IMG/VR virus record: IMGVR_UViG_3300020183_000181 | Coordinates: 1-40,901 of that record | Reading direction: 5' to 3' (one strand) | DNA: 40,901 bases | From: a virus | Part shown: positions 7,984 to 14,231 of the stretch, piece after piece | How positions within the stretch are numbered: position 1 is the first letter of the stretch | How the letters are laid out: the number at the start of each line of letters is the position of its first letter | The notes under the pieces: model-generated | What the model was told of the DNA's origin: nothing | The model's input: the letters and a program-made list of their open reading frames with translations, nothing else | Databases searched by the model: none | Translations under genes and position numbers: made by a program

Positions 7984-9507
7984 CTAATAATACGCTTCAC
8001 GACGGTGGCTCTTGAACCATTTAGTCGGTTCTGGCTCATCCGTAGGTAAGCGAATAAACCCGCCTTGCCTAAATCTAAGAAGTGCCAAAGTTGTGGCGTC
8101 CACTAAGTCATCGTGGGAACCGCTAGGAAAGTCGTTGCACTCCTCCACGACCTCTTGCGCCCATCGTCTATCAGGCACCCAGACTATACCTGAAGAAAAC
8201 AAATCCGATACTGCGTTAACCCGGCTGATCTTGTCCTGTCCTTTACCCGGCGTGAACTCAGCTATGGGTATGCCCATGCGGCGCATCTCTTGGTAGAGCG
8301 CAGCGCCGTTCGACTTCTTTTCTACAATAAACGAGTCGGGTTGCCACTCTTTGTACTCTTCTAATACCCGCTGTTTTAGCTCCGGAAACTCAAGACGCTC
8401 TTTGACAGCATTCAAGAGAATAATGTTGTAGTTGTTGGTCTCCTCGTTAAAGAAGACCCCCCAAGTTAGCAGAGCGTTGTAGTCCGACCGGTTAGATTTC
8501 TCTTGGGCAGCGTCAAGCGACATAATGATGTGCTCACACTGGGGCGGCATCTCTTTATCCCAGACTTGCCACCATTCCCGCTTAATCAAGGCTCCTTCTT
8601 CGGCAGTTGGCTGCTGCATGTACTGTGCCTGCCAATAGCGCACATCCATACTTGCCTTTTTGGCGAGGAGTTCTTCCAGTGTCCAGAAGTCAGGCCAGAG
8701 CGGTTTGTCGTTGAGAACAGCGGGAAACTCGACCAATTCCCACTGATCCGCGTCCTCATTCTTAGTCATGTGGTCTACGATCTTGCCGGTCAAATCCATC
8801 TTCGACCAACGAGTCATTACGACGATAATGGCACCACCCGGCATCAACCTTTGGACTGGACCTGACTGGAACCACTCCCATGCTGGCTCAAAGACATCGG
8901 CTCGGCCTTGTTTGGCCTCCTGCTCAGAGTGAGGATCATCAATAATGAAGAGATCAGCGCCGCGACCGGCCAAAGCACCGCCAACACCAATAGCAAAATA
9001 CTCGCCATTAAAGTTAGTACCCCAACGAGAAGCAGACTTACTGTCCGCTTGAAGCTCCACATTTGGGAAAATTTCTCTATAAAGGTCTGATCCGACAAGG
9101 TTGCGAACCCTCCGTCCAAAATTCACCGCCAAATCCGCAGTATGCGAAGCCATAATGACCTTTTTCTGCGGATATTTGCCTAGAAACCACGCTGGCGCTA
9201 GGTAACTGATCATCTCCGACTTGCCATGACGCGGAGCAATGTTAACTATTACTCTTTTCTTCTTGCCTGCTGCAATTTCTTCAAAGATTTTTGCTAACTT
9301 TGCATGGTGCGGACCCACCTTGTACCCCGGATACACGTGAGTTACAAAGTCTAAGAAGTTGCTTTTACCTGAATTACGCAGAATATTTGTCTTGTACTGC
9401 TTAATCAGGTCTAGTTTCTTACGTTTTTCCTCTGGGGGTAGCGTAAGTGCGTGCTGTGCAAGGTCAGCAAGATCATCTAGCGTCAATTTAGGCGCTAAAT
9501 TAGTCAT
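7984..9507 (-). CDS. terL: Terminase large subunit (packaging ATPase and nuclease)
   Basis: A 507-residue DNA-packaging motor. The ATPase domain has Walker A APRHGKSE (91–98), preceded by the usual strand (RVIVNI), and Walker B LFIIDDP (186–192). The motif GRGADLFIID and the later VMTRWSKMD (coupling motif) are standard for large terminases. The RNase H-like nuclease follows: MSLDAA (Asp332), IVEKKSNG (Glu396) and GSHDDLVDA (Asp466/467/470) supply the metal-binding acids. Length is normal for the family. Its start overlaps the stop of the putative small terminase by 4 bases (ATGA), and it lies 10 bases before the portal gene. Confidence 0.95.
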   Translation of the reverse strand: MTNLAPKLTLDDLADLAQHALTLPPEEKRKKLDLIKQYKTNILRNSGKSNFLDFVTHVYPGYKVGPHHAKLAKIFEEIAAGKKKRVIVNIAPRHGKSEMISYLAPAWFLGKYPQKKVIMASHTADLAVNFGRRVRNLVGSDLYREIFPNVELQADSKSASRWGTNFNGEYFAIGVGGALAGRGADLFIIDDPHSEQEAKQGRADVFEPAWEWFQSGPVQRLMPGGAIIVVMTRWSKMDLTGKIVDHMTKNEDADQWELVEFPAVLNDKPLWPDFWTLEELLAKKASMDVRYWQAQYMQQPTAEEGALIKREWWQVWDKEMPPQCEHIIMSLDAAQEKSNRSDYNALLTWGVFFNEETNNYNIILLNAVKERLEFPELKQRVLEEYKEWQPDSFIVEKKSNGAALYQEMRRMGIPIAEFTPGKGQDKISRVNAVSDLFSSGIVWVPDRRWAQEVVEECNDFPSGSHDDLVDATTLALLRFRQGGFIRLPTDEPEPTKWFKSHRREAYY

Positions 9508-10106
9508 TTCTCGTCAGACTCAATGCGATCTTCCACAATTTCGTAGTCTTCAGGCTGCATTTCGATGGCTTTTGGCGCATCACGGCGTGACCTAATCGTC
9601 TTAATAGTCTCAAGCAACTCGCTTTCGACTTCTTCAATAGGTTTAACTACGTGCGTTATCTCAGTCCTACGTTTAAACGCGTCTACGCCGTCTACTTCAC
9701 CGAGCTTAGTCAATGCAGTCATGCGTACTTTCGGATCATCGTTGTGCTCAATCTCGTATACGTACTTATTAATGACGTAATTTTTGTACTCAGATAGGTC
9801 ATCGACGAGCGCACAGTTACTCTGCTGAATCATTCCAGCCAAGTACGCCATGGATTCATTTGGATATTTACTAAATTCAATACGTTTCTTCGGATCGTCC
9901 ATCATCTGACGAGCCAACTCCTCAGCTTCATCTTTGTGTTGCTGTGTAGGAACAATAGGTGTACCAGTTAAATCCGATATCAACTTAATAGTCCTAGCAC
10001 GCATTTTGATCTCTTGTTCACGAGATAGCTCAGGCAAGGCTTCAGCCGCATTTGCCGGTAAAGGCACGGCTTCGTCTATCAGTGGAACAAGTACCGTTGC
10101 ATCCAT
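9504..10106 (-). CDS. Putative small terminase subunit
   Basis: A 200-residue acidic, mainly helical protein (LSREQEIKMRARTIKLISDL … VRMTALTKLGEVDGVDAFKR … VESELLETIKTIRSRR). It is first in the late operon, immediately upstream of and overlapping the large terminase by 4 bases, the classic place for the DNA-recognising small subunit. The central KLGEVDGVDAFKRRTEITHV stretch is a pattern I associate with proteins adjacent to large terminases in aquatic phages. No confident helix-turn-helix was found by eye, so the call depends on context. I chose the ATG at 10106; an in-frame ATG at 10145 would add 13 residues. Neither has a clear SD. Confidence 0.55.
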   Translation of the reverse strand: MDATVLVPLIDEAVPLPANAAEALPELSREQEIKMRARTIKLISDLTGTPIVPTQQHKDEAEELARQMMDDPKKRIEFSKYPNESMAYLAGMIQQSNCALVDDLSEYKNYVINKYVYEIEHNDDPKVRMTALTKLGEVDGVDAFKRRTEITHVVKPIEEVESELLETIKTIRSRRDAPKAIEMQPEDYEIVEDRIESDEK

Positions 10107-10373
10107 TGTTTGCGGAATATATAGGAAAACTTGGCATGGAACCAAATTTGTAACCGGGGGGGTTCTATAAACAAGGGGGTGGGGGTCGAACTTCGTAAAA
10201 ATTTAGAGCTATTTGTGTGGAACTGAATGTATAGAGTGCGATGACAGGAGGTAAACGATACGCTGGGGGTGGCGGTACGGTAGGGTCCGACTACGCCAGA
10301 TACGGCAAAACATTGTGTACTTGAGACGATTTTTTGCTGCTGCTTGCGTCATTTAATGCTTGATTAAGCCATG

Positions 10374-10382
10374 TGGTATAAT
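10374..10382 (+). promoter_or_regulatory. Extended −10 promoter for first early gene
   Basis: TGGTATAAT is a perfect TATAAT box with the upstream TGn of extended −10 promoters; no −35 is seen at the usual distance. A start near 10389 would place the first palindrome at roughly +23 to +40 of the transcript, inside the leader of the gene at 10454. Confidence 0.65.
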
Positions 10383-10411
10383 AGATTCATCGGTTGGATA
10401 GTCCCGCCGAT

Positions 10412-10429
10412 TCCTGACAAGCGTCAGGA
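10412..10429. repeat. Palindrome copy 1 (4-base spacer)
   Basis: TCCTGAC-AAGC-GTCAGGA. The arms match all other copies, but this is the only one with a 4-base centre. It lies between the extended −10 promoter and the SD (GGAG, 10442–10445) of the gene at 10454. Confidence 0.9.
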
Positions 10430-10453
10430 TTTTATAATAGTGGAGTAATTGTC

Positions 10454-11137
10454 ATGGCTAACTATGTTCTTTCTAGTGCTATTCAGTCCGAACTGTCGGA
10501 GATTGCTACTAAGGGCGCGGCGGTTCATGCGACTGCCGAGCGTGGATGGTCTCCGGTCGTCAAGCGGTTCAAGGCTCTCGTCGCTGAGATGGGCGTCGTT
10601 GATCGTAAGTCGGACGGCGGCAAGGCTATCGATGCGTTCATCACTCCGGTGATTCTCGCGGGTCTGGTCAAGTCTGGCGCGTACGATCTGCGGGTTCACC
10701 GTGTCGGCGCGGGAGATGAGTACCTGCCAGTCGATGACGCTCATCCTGAGAACTTCACGATCACTGGCGCGTTCGCGGTGTCGGCTAACTTGAACGAACT
10801 TCCAAACGTCAAGGATTCGCCGCGAGGTCTCAAGGCGTGGCTGCGTGGTAATGCCGAGAATGGTCTGCGGCCTGACGGCGAGAAGGGGCTGCGTGATCTG
10901 GTCAACAATTCAAAGGATCAGGTCATCTCGCGGTTCTGGAAGAAAAAGCGTGCGGGGGGTGGCGATGGCCCGACTGCGCTCGATTCCAAACTGCTTGATC
11001 TCTACAAGCATCTCAAGGGTGCGCGGGATCGATGGGAGACGGACGGCGGCGAGTGCGTGAGCGATGCCGAACTCAAAGGACATTGTGATCGATTTGCCGA
11101 TCTGATCCTCAAGCGTTCTAGTCGTAAGGCTAAGTAA
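10454..11137 (+). CDS. Unknown early protein, first gene of the rightward region
   Basis: A 227-residue soluble protein that I do not recognise (MANYVLSSAIQSELSEIATK …). It has helical segments at both ends, a mixed region in the middle (DLRVHRVGAGDEYLPVDDAH, residues ~78–97) and a basic stretch FWKKKRAGGGDGP (~160–172), and ends in SSRKAK. By eye it is more GC-rich than the genes downstream. The SD GGAG lies 8 bases from the ATG. It has its own promoter, palindrome-bearing leader and a GC-rich hairpin behind it, so it looks like an independently controlled early gene, possibly for host takeover; that role is a guess from position only. Confidence 0.8.
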   Translation: MANYVLSSAIQSELSEIATKGAAVHATAERGWSPVVKRFKALVAEMGVVDRKSDGGKAIDAFITPVILAGLVKSGAYDLRVHRVGAGDEYLPVDDAHPENFTITGAFAVSANLNELPNVKDSPRGLKAWLRGNAENGLRPDGEKGLRDLVNNSKDQVISRFWKKKRAGGGDGPTALDSKLLDLYKHLKGARDRWETDGGECVSDAELKGHCDRFADLILKRSSRKAK

Positions 11138-11144
11138 GCCACGG

Positions 11145-11167
11145 GGGGCGGCGCGAGCCGCCCCTTT
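11145..11167 (+). terminator. Possible intrinsic terminator after first early gene
   Basis: A perfect 8-bp stem GGGGCGGC / GCCGCCCC with a GCGA tetraloop (11145–11164) is followed by only TTTCTC. The hairpin is very strong but the T-tract is short, so termination may be partial and some read-through into the next small gene is likely. Confidence 0.65.
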
Positions 11168-11187
11168 CTCTACGGGAGTATCATCTA

Positions 11188-11373
11188 ATGATTGTCTACA
11201 AGGTGTTCCACACTCGCATGGATGAACATGGCGGCATGGTCGAATTCTGTTCGGAGTTCGATTCGTTTAACCAAGCGTTTTACTGGGCGAAGGAACTCAC
11301 CAAGTTAGAATTACCGACTCGGTGGGAGTTCGATTTTATCGATGCGCCCAAGCAGCACGAGTTCTATTTCTAA
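11188..11373 (+). CDS. Small hypothetical protein
   Basis: A 61-residue acidic, aromatic-rich protein (MIVYKVFHTRMDEHGGMVEF … WEFDFIDAPKQHEFYF). No domain is recognised. A GGGAG sequence stands upstream of the ATG. It sits between a GC-rich hairpin and a strong terminator, so it is either the last gene of the first early unit or separately controlled. Confidence 0.65.
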   Translation: MIVYKVFHTRMDEHGGMVEFCSEFDSFNQAFYWAKELTKLELPTRWEFDFIDAPKQHEFYF

Positions 11374-11379
11374 ATTACG

Positions 11380-11412
11380 CCCCGTCAGGCTCATGCTTGG
11401 CGGGGTTTTTTT
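11380..11412 (+). terminator. Strong intrinsic terminator ending first early unit
   Basis: CCCCGTCAGGC pairs with GCTTGGCGGGG over 11 positions (two G·T wobbles) around a TCAT loop and is followed by seven T. It starts 6 bases past the stop codon of the 61-residue gene and isolates the first early unit from the non-coding region beyond. Confidence 0.9.
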
Positions 11413-11446
11413 GTGCCTTGTCGATTTTGTTCTCGAAGCCAGTTAT

Positions 11447-11460
11447 GAAACCAGTTCTAT
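11447..11460. repeat. 14-base direct repeat, first copy
   Basis: GAAACCAGTTCTAT occurs here and identically at 11616–11629. Two further CCAGTT cores are at 11439 and 11466. Confidence 0.8.
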
Positions 11461-11480
11461 TGAGACCAGTTACCACGCCA

Positions 11481-11519
11481 ATGGACAAGGTTAAAGGACA
11501 AGGTTAATGGACAAGGTTA
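11481..11519. repeat. Three tandem 13-base iterons
   Basis: ATGGACAAGGTTA (11481–11493), AAGGACAAGGTTA (11494–11506) and ATGGACAAGGTTA (11507–11519) run head to tail with one base change. Directly repeated units of this size are typical binding sites for a replication initiator. Confidence 0.9.
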
Positions 11520-11582
11520 GATACTTGCTTAGCCCACATTGATACACACATCCGGCATTTAATATTTCCCAAAAATCTCTAG

Positions 11583-11599
11583 TCCTGACAATGTCAGGA
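11583..11599. repeat. Palindrome copy 2
   Basis: TCCTGAC-AAT-GTCAGGA. Flanking bases extend the symmetry to AG…CT, giving 10-base arms over 11581–11601. It lies in the non-coding region, just after the iterons and immediately before a TTGTACGC octamer. Confidence 0.9.
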
Positions 11600-11615
11600 C
11601 TTTGTACGCTTAGTA

Positions 11616-11629
11616 GAAACCAGTTCTAT
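11616..11629. repeat. 14-base direct repeat, second copy
   Basis: This is identical to GAAACCAGTTCTAT at 11447–11460. Confidence 0.8.
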
Positions 11630-11682
11630 GGCGAAGGGTGAAGGGCGAAGCAGGTGTGTCGAAGCCCAAACTTGCTAAATGA

Positions 11683-11701
11683 AACTTGGTAAATAGAACA
11701 A
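11683..11701. repeat. 19-base inverted repeat, left arm
   Basis: AACTTGGTAAATAGAACAA here is the exact reverse complement of 11994–12012. The arms are about 290 bases apart and enclose the octamer triplet and the AT-rich segment. A shorter variant of the left arm (AACTTGCTAAATGAA) stands just before it. Confidence 0.85.
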
Positions 11702-11833
11702 AACCCCCATTTTGTACGGTCTTTTCAAAGATTACCGTACAACGCAACCCGATGATTCTAAAAGCAAATAGTGCATTTTGTACGCTTGTACGCTTGTACG
11801 GTCACTTTGAATGGATTTGACCCGATTCGAGCC

Positions 11834-11851
11834 TTTTCGCAAGTGCGAAAA
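11834..11851. repeat. Hairpin TTTTCGCA-AG-TGCGAAAA
   Basis: Perfect 8-base arms with a 2-base centre are followed at once by an A/T-only stretch. It may be a protein-binding palindrome or a cruciform beside the unwinding region. It lacks the GC-rich stem of a terminator. Confidence 0.75.
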
Positions 11852-11926
11852 ATTAAAAAAATTTTGAAATTTACTTCCCGTCCTATATATCGCAAAAACT
11901 ACGGAACAAGCGTACAAATACTATAT

Positions 11927-11941
11927 TTCTTCTTCTTCTTC
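11927..11941. repeat. (TTC)5 microsatellite
   Basis: Five TTC triplets run into TTATAAATATATAATAAA. This gives a polypyrimidine tract next to the most AT-rich part of the region. Confidence 0.85.
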
Positions 11942-11993
11942 TTATAAATATATAATAAAAACAATAACTTAAAAAACACCGTACCCCCAAATC

Positions 11994-12012
11994 TTGTTCT
12001 ATTTACCAAGTT
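11994..12012. repeat. 19-base inverted repeat, right arm
   Basis: TTGTTCTATTTACCAAGTT is the exact reverse complement of 11683–11701. Confidence 0.85.
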
Positions 12013-12109
12013 AGAAATACCGTACAAACGGAACAAGATTTTACCACTTTCCGTTTTTTCCTAACTACATCAAAGACTTACCGTGTACCGCCCTGCAAAA
12101 CCCCACATT

Positions 12110-12126
12110 TCCTGACATTGTCAGGA
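12110..12126. repeat. Palindrome copy 3
   Basis: TCCTGAC-ATT-GTCAGGA. It lies in the non-coding region about 100 bases before the first of the twin promoters. Confidence 0.9.
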
Positions 12127-12228
12127 CAACGATTACACTATCTAACAACGCTCCCCCAAGTATTAATTTTCCTACCGCGTTTGGGGGAACGGTAACTACG
12201 CCCGAATTAATTTATTTTCTTTCCCGAC

Positions 12229-12257
12229 TTGACCTGAGAGTTCAGTTAAGTTATACT
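12229..12257 (+). promoter_or_regulatory. Sigma-70 promoter, first of a near-identical pair
   Basis: TTGACC, 17 bases, TATACT. The spacer TGAGAGTTCAGTTAA is shared base for base with the promoter at 13179. It should drive the small genes from 12471, through a leader of about 200 bases that contains palindrome copies 4 and 5. Confidence 0.85.
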
Positions 12258-12303
12258 ATAGTCTATAGAGTATGAAAGTAGGCCAAGCCTTTACATAAAT
12301 CAA

Positions 12304-12320
12304 TCCTGACAATGTCAGGA
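12304..12320. repeat. Palindrome copy 4
   Basis: TCCTGAC-AAT-GTCAGGA, about 40 bases into the expected leader of the unit starting at 12471. Confidence 0.9.
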
Positions 12321-12442
12321 CAACGTACTAACCAAACATAACCAAATGACACAGAACGCGACGAGGTTTACCGAGGGTTTCGTAGTTGCGCTCTGCTCCA
12401 CTAATACCAAACCTTCGCCTGTTTTATTTCGTTTAATTGTTG

Positions 12443-12459
12443 TCCTGACGATGTCAGGA
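12443..12459. repeat. Palindrome copy 5, overlapping a ribosome binding site
   Basis: TCCTGAC-GAT-GTCAGGA. The right arm runs directly into GGAG, so the SD AGGAGG (12457–12462) of the GTG start at 12471 is partly inside the arm. If this folds as a hairpin in mRNA it would hide the ribosome binding site. Confidence 0.9.
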
Positions 12460-12470
12460 GGAGACGTAAT

Positions 12471-12692
12471 GTGAACAAGTTTTTCTGTCGCACGTGCAGC
12501 GTACATGGGATGTTTACTCCGGTTGATCCTCGCCGGTACAGGGCGGGATTCGTTACCTGCCTACGTTGTGGGGAGGAAGAAGCAAAGCAAACCAAGCACA
12601 CGATTGTGCCGATGCACAAGAGCAACTACATGGTCATTAGCGACAGGCGTGACCTGATGGGTATCAACAACAAGGGAGGATTTTACAGATGA
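12471..12692 (+). CDS. Small Cys-rich (zinc-ribbon-like) protein
   Basis: A 73-residue protein beginning with GTG (MNKFFCRTCSVHGMFTPVDP). Two CxxC pairs, Cys6/Cys9 and Cys30/Cys33, would form a four-Cys zinc site like a short zinc ribbon. The C-terminal half is unrecognised. GTG rather than the ATG two bases earlier is the start, because that ATG is followed at once by a stop. The SD AGGAGGAG is strong but partly embedded in palindrome copy 5. It is the first gene of a three-gene set and ends with an ATGA overlap onto the next gene. It may bind nucleic acid or act as a regulator; not established. Confidence 0.75.
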   Translation: MNKFFCRTCSVHGMFTPVDPRRYRAGFVTCLRCGEEEAKQTKHTIVPMHKSNYMVISDRRDLMGINNKGGFYR

Positions 12693-12910
12693 GCAAGAAG
12701 CCTCAGATTTATAACGAGATATGGAGCATGGAGATCAAGGAAGGTATGCGTAGACATACAACGGAGCGAATCCTGTTGATGGTCGAGGAAGGCATTTTGG
12801 ACAAGGACACGGTGATCATGGCCTGTCTCAAGTACATGAGCGAGGACGAGGTGGCAGACATGGCGAATATCAATGAGTTCTTGGATAACGAGGAACAAGA
12901 CGATGAGTAA
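12689..12910 (+). CDS. Small acidic helical protein
   Basis: A 73-residue protein (MSKKPQIYNEIWSMEIKEGM … INEFLDNEEQDDE), helical with a strongly acidic C-terminus. No family is recognised. It starts by a 4-base ATGA overlap with the zinc-ribbon-like gene and ends with an 8-base overlap into the next gene, so the three are translationally coupled. Acidic small proteins in early phage regions are sometimes DNA mimics or inhibitors of host enzymes, but nothing here proves that. Confidence 0.75.
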   Translation: MSKKPQIYNEIWSMEIKEGMRRHTTERILLMVEEGILDKDTVIMACLKYMSEDEVADMANINEFLDNEEQDDE

Positions 12911-13175
12911 GACAAGAGATGACGAATGGTTCATGGACGATCAAGCCCAATGGCATGAAGACCAGAAGCGTGACGAGGACGAGTTACGCAAGGTGCGTGA
13001 AGCCAAACTGCGCGATGAACTGCTGACCGAAGTGATCATGGAGTTCAAAGAGCGGCACATGGCGCAACTGCAAAAGGAAGCGGCTAAATTTGGTAAAGCG
13101 TGTTATGGCAAAGGCTTTGCACACGGTTTCGTTGCCGCACTACTAGGCTCAGTTTTGTTCTTTTTTATTGTTTAA
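12903..13175 (+). CDS. Charged coiled-coil protein with C-terminal membrane anchor
   Basis: A 90-residue protein starting MSKTRDDEWFMDDQAQWHED. Residues 1–65 are very rich in Asp, Glu, Lys and Arg and probably form a coiled coil; residues ~73–90 are a hydrophobic tail (FVAALLGSVLFFFIV) ending two residues or fewer before the stop. This is a tail-anchored layout with the charged domain facing the cytoplasm. I start it at 12903, where ATG overlaps the previous gene by 8 bases; the longer frame from 12873 starts inside that gene. A role in host membrane modification or superinfection exclusion is conceivable. Confidence 0.75.
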   Translation: MSKTRDDEWFMDDQAQWHEDQKRDEDELRKVREAKLRDELLTEVIMEFKERHMAQLQKEAAKFGKACYGKGFAHGFVAALLGSVLFFFIV

Positions 13176-13178
13176 GTC

Positions 13179-13207
13179 ATTGACATGAGAGTTCAGTTAA
13201 CTTATAA
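13179..13207 (+). promoter_or_regulatory. Consensus sigma-70 promoter, second of the pair
   Basis: TTGACA, 17 bases, TATAAT: a perfect consensus. From −35 to just past −10, 29 of 32 bases equal the promoter at 12229, including the whole spacer core TGAGAGTTCAGTTAA. It should drive the DUF3150/MoxR/VWA genes. The leader contains palindrome copy 6. Confidence 0.9.
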
Positions 13208-13266
13208 TATATGTCTAGAGTATGGCTATGGGGCTACGTTTTACCCCACAGCGCCCGCAGACGAAG

Positions 13267-13283
13267 TCCTGACATTGTCAGGA
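13267..13283. repeat. Palindrome copy 6
   Basis: TCCTGAC-ATT-GTCAGGA, extended by one pair (G…C). It lies in the leader, 29 bases before the ATG at 13313 and ahead of its SD (AGGAG). Confidence 0.9.
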
Positions 13284-13312
13284 CAAATCATTAACCACAT
13301 AGGAGCGAAGTC

Positions 13313-14209
13313 ATGGAGATTCTAAAGAAGCCCGAACACATCACATCGTTGGCTACGTCAGGCATCTTGATTCGTGCAAAGGTCAAGGTCTGGACGGCGA
13401 CCAAACAAGATCGTGAGATCAGCGACGAGGTCGCGGCGAACAAAAAGGCCGCACGTAACGCAGGTAGATACACCAAGCAACTCTTTGCCGACGTACCCGA
13501 ACTGCGCGTGTTACTTAACGACCGACAGACTTGGTACAACTTTATTCAGCGTGTCACTTATCCATGGGACGGCGAATGGGGTTACTTGCCAACACCGCGT
13601 ATCCCGCAAGTCATGGCCGAGATCGAACAACGCAGGGCTAAGTCAATGGAGTTACTGGAGAACTTCATCAATGCCATGCCAGCAGCCGTATCGAACGAAG
13701 CGTTTGTGCAGGGCGATATGTTCAAGCGTGAGGACTATCCGACTCCTGACGAGGTCAGGAGCAAGTTTCGGGTCATCGTGCAGACAATGAACATACCCGA
13801 GGGTGACTACCGAGTGACTATTGCAGATGACCTAGCCGATGACTTGAAGCGCAACTTTGAGCAACAAACACGCGACATCATCAAAGACATACACGACAAA
13901 CAGAACGAGCAACTTATCAAGGTGCTTCAGTCTTTCTCGCATTGTTGTGATAGCGAGACGGTTATCGAGGACGGTGAGGTCAAGGTCAAGCGTAGGAAGA
14001 TGTACGAGTCAACCCTGACCGATGCGCTCGAACTATGCGAGACGTTTGCCGAGTTCAACCTTACAAGTGACCCGCGATTGGAGCAAGCAAGGCATGAACT
14101 GTTGCAGGTACTTGACGGCGTAACCATCGACCAACTGCGTAACTCCGACACCAAGCGTGTCGTGGTCAAAGAAGGCGTGGACGATATCTTGAAGAAGTTT
14201 GGACTTTAA
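13313..14209 (+). CDS. DUF3150-like protein of the MoxR/VWA triad
   Basis: A 298-residue, mainly helical soluble protein (MEILKKPEHITSLATSGILI …). It has a conserved-looking early region (KVKVWTATKQDREISDEVAA), an aromatic segment (DRQTWYNFIQRVTYPWDGEW, ~residues 70–90) and a long helical part. The overall pattern and position directly before a MoxR AAA+ ATPase and a VWA protein match phage DUF3150 proteins as I remember them; the biochemical role is unknown. Palindrome copy 7 lies in the coding frame and encodes PDEVR (~residues 145–149). SD AGGAG lies 7 bases before the ATG. Confidence 0.7.
   Translation: MEILKKPEHITSLATSGILIRAKVKVWTATKQDREISDEVAANKKAARNAGRYTKQLFADVPELRVLLNDRQTWYNFIQRVTYPWDGEWGYLPTPRIPQVMAEIEQRRAKSMELLENFINAMPAAVSNEAFVQGDMFKREDYPTPDEVRSKFRVIVQTMNIPEGDYRVTIADDLADDLKRNFEQQTRDIIKDIHDKQNEQLIKVLQSFSHCCDSETVIEDGEVKVKRRKMYESTLTDALELCETFAEFNLTSDPRLEQARHELLQVLDGVTIDQLRNSDTKRVVVKEGVDDILKKFGL
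13744..13760. repeat. Palindrome copy 7, inside a gene
   Basis: TCCTGAC-GAG-GTCAGGA. It is read in frame as (T)-P-D-E-V-R-(S) in the DUF3150-like protein. Confidence 0.9.
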
Positions 14210-14231
14210 TTAATCAACGGAGGCTATTGTC

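Larger units (their letters stand above)
10107..10453. other. Divergent control region between late and early operons
   Basis: This 347-base stretch separates leftward late genes from rightward early genes. It holds G-runs on the plus strand (10156–10162, 10175–10179, 10181–10185), a 27-codon Gly-rich reading frame (10241–10324) that I do not call a gene, an extended −10 promoter, one palindrome copy, and the SD for the first early gene. No convincing leftward promoter for the late genes was found. A packaging start (pac/cos) near the small terminase is possible but not visible. Confidence 0.6.
11602..12027. repeat. Cluster of TTGTACG(C/G) octamers in both orientations
   Basis: Copies are at 11602, 11712, and three head-to-tail at 11778, 11786 and 11794. 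Inverted copies are CCGTACAA at 11735, GCGTACAA at 11910 and CCGTACAA at 12020. A partial CCGTAC is at 11979. Eight full copies in about 430 bases is far above chance and suggests a protein-binding array. Confidence 0.8.
11413..12228. other. AT-rich, repeat-packed non-coding region; candidate replication origin
   Basis: About 0.8 kb without a supportable gene. It carries three tandem 13-base repeats, a 14-base direct repeat, a cluster of TTGTACG(C/G) octamers, a 19-base inverted repeat, a hairpin beside a very AT-rich stretch (about 11850–11975), a (TTC)5 tract, and two TCCTGAC palindromes. Iterons plus an AT-rich unwinding-like segment, placed between a terminator and early promoters, are the marks of a phage origin. 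No DnaA box was found. The function is inferred; the repeats themselves are seen directly. Confidence 0.55.

Noticed and set aside
8503-8865. 120-codon plus-strand frame opposite the large terminase
   Set aside because: Antisense to the terminase, no motif and no operon context.
10241-10324. 27-codon Gly-rich frame (MTGGKRYAGGGG…) in the divergent region
   Set aside because: Too short, no ribosome binding site in front of it, and no overlap or neighbour support.
11818-11840. GATTCGAGCC resembling a tRNA T-arm
   Set aside because: No cloverleaf pairing or acceptor stem can be built on either strand around it.
12110-12126. The palindromes as simple intrinsic terminators
   Set aside because: They are not followed by T-runs, and several lie inside genes or just before start codons of genes that must be transcribed.
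11413-12228. CRISPR-like array in the repeat region
   Set aside because: Repeats are of several unrelated kinds with no regular repeat–spacer spacing and no cas genes.
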